Shown: positions 6,524-7,937 of the stretch, piece by piece
Layout of the letters: every line of letters begins with the position of its first letter
How positions within the stretch are numbered: the stretch's first letter is position 1
Assembly: GCA_016873355.1 (NCBI GenBank)
Contig: VGXK01000081.1
Location: forward strand, 1 to 7,937
DNA from: Phycisphaerae bacterium
GTDB lineage: Bacteria > Planctomycetota > Phycisphaerae > Phycisphaerales > SM1A02
Direction: 5' to 3'
DNA length: 7,937 nt
Notes under the pieces: model-generated
The model's database searches: none
Told to the model about the DNA's origin: nothing
What the model saw: only the letters and a program-made list of their open reading frames with translations
Program-made: the position numbers and the translations under genes

Positions 6524-6584
6524 TGCTGCGCCATTGCCTGCCGGGGACTCGCCCCCGGCGAACCAGCAATGCGGCATTGCAGCA
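6524..6584. terminator. large imperfect hairpin after porin 1
   Basis: Three nested stems share one axis: TGCTGC (6524-6529) with GCAGCA (6579-6584), CATTGC (6532-6537) with GCAATG (6566-6571), and GCCGGGG (6540-6546) with CCCCGGC (6553-6559) around the 6-base loop ACTCGC. That makes 19 base pairs, with asymmetric internal loops. It begins 64 bp after the porin 1 stop, a natural place for a 3' end or mRNA-stabilising structure. No T-run follows, so it is not a classic intrinsic terminator; a small RNA or a dispersed palindromic element are alternatives. Confidence 0.5.
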
Positions 6585-7104
6585 ACGCGGCGCGCACGCT
6601 CCCGTGACCTCGGCGCGGCGGAACACGCTGAGCGACCGCGTCAACAAGGAAAACATCGGGACGCCGTGCGCCGCCAGCAACCTCTTTGCAATGTCGAACG
6701 GCGCACGATTCAACGGCATCAAGAGTTCGGTGCCGTCGGATTCCCCGCACGGCTGATGAGCGGGAACATCCTGGTCGTCGGCGAAATCAGCGGGAATTTC
6801 AGCCATTTCCGTGCGGCCAATGCATCGACGGCCTGACGAGCGCCGACGGGATCGACATGCGTGTGTGCCGGCCTTCGCACCTCGTCCAACGATGCAGGAG
6901 TTGTCGAGCACGCCATGGATGCGGCGCCTGCGTTCGTTCCAAGGTGCCCTCATGCAAGTCGGCATCGCCGGTTTCTCCTCGATGCGCCGTGTCGCCTACT
7001 GGCCCTGGGAGCGACGGAAGGCAGGTGGCGGGAACTCCATGCGATGTTTTCTTCGATCGTCCAAGAAGGCCGTAAGTGGCTCAACGGTGGTCACTTATGC
7101 GGTG

Positions 7105-7134
7105 TGAACACAAGGTTTTGACATTCGCTATCAT
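7105..7134 (+). promoter_or_regulatory. candidate promoter of porin 2
   Basis: TGAACA (7105-7110) and TATCAT (7129-7134) are 18 bp apart and match the -35 and -10 consensus at four and five of six bases. The 60-bp block 7081-7140 is the most AT-rich I counted (29/60 GC), as expected for a promoter. Transcription would start near 7140, leaving a leader of about 90 nt. A perfect TTGACA at 7118-7123 is also present, but has no -10 at usable spacing. Confidence 0.45.
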
Positions 7135-7153
7135 CCGGACCTTCAAAGTGACC

Positions 7154-7202
7154 GGGTCGGCCGAGCCGATCCCATCGCTTGCGGACCGTGGGACCGTTCC
7201 CA
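7154..7202 (+). promoter_or_regulatory. two hairpins in the porin 2 leader
   Basis: The first hairpin pairs GGG+TCGGC (7154-7161) with GCCGA+CCC (7165-7169, 7171-7173), with a 3-base loop and one bulged T. The second pairs TGGGA (7189-7193) with TCCCA (7198-7202) around a 4-base loop. Both lie between the candidate promoter and the SD GGAG (7218-7221). They could stabilise the mRNA or bind a regulator. I do not recognise a known riboswitch class. Confidence 0.3.
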
Positions 7203-7231
7203 GAACCAACTCCCTTTGGAGCAACAGTGAC

Positions 7232-7937
7232 ATGAAGAACGCCCTGTTCATCTGTAGCGCCGCGTTTGTCCTCGCCATCCCGGCTTTCGGGGCGTCGACG
7301 GAAGCCGATGTGGACGCAGTGGCTCGGCAGCGGCTGGCGGAGCTTCGCAAGGAGCTCACCCAGTTGAAGACCGATTCTGGTCAGGACTGGCTCACGGAAG
7401 AGCGCGCCAAGGAGATTCGCTCGATCGTGCAAGATGTCCTCGCGGACTCCGACACGCGGGCAAGCTTCCAGTCGACCGGCGCCACCGCCGGATACGACAA
7501 CGGCTTCTTCATCGCCAGCCCGGACGGAAACTGGAAGCTCGTGGTCAACGGACAGCTTCAGATCCGCTGGGCGGCGAGTCGCCTGAGCGGTCGAAGCATG
7601 TACCAGCTTGATCCCGGCACCTACCAGACGCCGGCGACTGGTTGGCCCAACGCCAACGGCGGAAACTGGCCCGGCCCGCTGGAGGCGCCCTTTCAGTTCC
7701 CCGGCGTCACCAGCGCAACGACTACGGAGATCCGCGGCTACCAGGGCTTCTTCGGTTCCGGTGAAGTGAACGGCATCGAGAAGACCGCCCGAGGCTTCGG
7801 CGTGCCGCGAGCCAAGCTCGAGTTCTCCGGCCATGTCGTCGATCCGAGCTGGCAGTTCCGCATCGTCGGCGCCTTCGAGCAGCAGACGACGCAGGCCGGC
7901 TTCAGCAACGTCAACGCCGCGGCCGGATTGAACCGCA
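7232..7937 (+). CDS. outer-membrane porin-like protein, paralogue of porin 1 (porin 2, 3' end outside window)
   Basis: The visible 235 residues open with a signal peptide (MKNALFICSAAFVLAIPAFG, cleavage likely after AFG or AFGA), then a short coiled coil (about 24-48, with RQRLAELRKELTQLK) and WLTEER.KEIRSIVQDVLADSD (53-74). GFFIASPDGNWKLVV (91-105) and GHVVDPSWQFRI follow. Residues 53-108 match porin 1 residues 66-121 at 47 of 56 positions. Porin 2 has an insertion relative to porin 1 after the shared PATG, reading WPNANGGNWPGPLEAPFQ. The start is well supported: GGAG (7218-7221) lies 10 bp before ATG 7232 and a signal peptide begins there. The frame is open to the last base. By analogy with porin 1, most of the barrel is still to come. 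Having its own promoter and SD suggests regulation separate from porin 1; substrate unknown. Confidence 0.82.
   Translation, partial: MKNALFICSAAFVLAIPAFGASTEADVDAVARQRLAELRKELTQLKTDSGQDWLTEERAKEIRSIVQDVLADSDTRASFQSTGATAGYDNGFFIASPDGNWKLVVNGQLQIRWAASRLSGRSMYQLDPGTYQTPATGWPNANGGNWPGPLEAPFQFPGVTSATTTEIRGYQGFFGSGEVNGIEKTARGFGVPRAKLEFSGHVVDPSWQFRIVGAFEQQTTQAGFSNVNAAAGLNR

Larger units (their letters stand above)
6460..7231. other. 772-bp intergenic region between the porins
   Basis: No convincing gene is seen. Open frames on both strands here give Arg/Cys/Pro-rich translations without recognisable motifs. Base composition is lower in GC than the flanking genes in blocks I counted (6781-6840: 35/60; 7021-7080: 34/60; 7081-7140: 29/60, against 47/60 for 2881-2940 in radA). 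It holds a strong imperfect hairpin at 6524-6584, a candidate promoter at 7105-7134 and two small hairpins at 7154-7202. The middle part (about 6590-7080) has no structure I can explain; it could be decayed coding DNA. Confidence 0.7.

Noticed and set aside
6405..6965. Minus-strand frame of 186 residues in the gap between the porins.
   Set aside because: It is Cys/Arg-rich with no motif I recognise, overlaps the porin 1 end and the hairpin, and has no SD. A decayed gene cannot be excluded.
7118..7134. TTGACA followed by TATCAT as a promoter.
   Set aside because: The two hexamers are only 5 bp apart; TGAACA at 7105 gives a workable 18-bp spacing to the same -10.
7091..7834. Minus-strand frame of 247 residues opposite porin 2.
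   Set aside because: It is the shadow of a frame that has an SD, a signal peptide and clear similarity to porin 1.

Overview
The window is high-GC DNA (roughly 60-75% GC in the genes) that most resembles a planctomycete, probably of the Phycisphaerae/Phycisphaerales type. This rests on a NuoH with a long cytoplasmic tail, weak or absent Shine-Dalgarno (SD) sequences, and two outer-membrane porin-like proteins carrying an N-terminal coiled coil and a 'WLTEER..EIR..VQDVLADSD.RASF' module that I associate with planctomycete porins. The taxonomic call is an inference from protein style, not from a marker gene.

Layout. Bases 1-125 hold a 44-bp sequence repeated at an 81-bp spacing; it may include the 3' end of an upstream gene. 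folK (136-702, +) encodes the folate enzyme HPPK. nuoH (about 800-2125, +) encodes the membrane subunit of respiratory complex I that lies beside the quinone site; no other nuo gene is next to it here. A small basic protein of unknown function (2138-2449, -) converges on nuoH with only 12 bp between the stops. radA (2611-4026, +) encodes the DNA repair/recombination ATPase and starts at a GTG six bases after a -10-like TAGACT, as a leaderless mRNA would. From 4129 on, the region is devoted to porins: a short in-frame relic resembling a porin coiled coil (4129-4200), a complete porin (4363-6459), a 772-bp gap without a convincing gene but with a strong imperfect hairpin, and a second, related porin (7232 to the window end, incomplete).

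Functional picture. The left half (folK, nuoH, small ORF, radA) is housekeeping DNA whose genes do not form an obvious pathway. The right half is a tandem porin family that has duplicated locally: the two porins share near-identical DNA blocks, and a third decayed fragment lies upstream. Each porin appears to have its own promoter. I found no CRISPR array, transposase, tRNA, rRNA, defence system or biosynthetic cluster. The items most worth following up are the porin duplication with its relic, the hairpin after porin 1, the structured leader of porin 2, the duplicated sequence at the left edge, and the small minus-strand protein.
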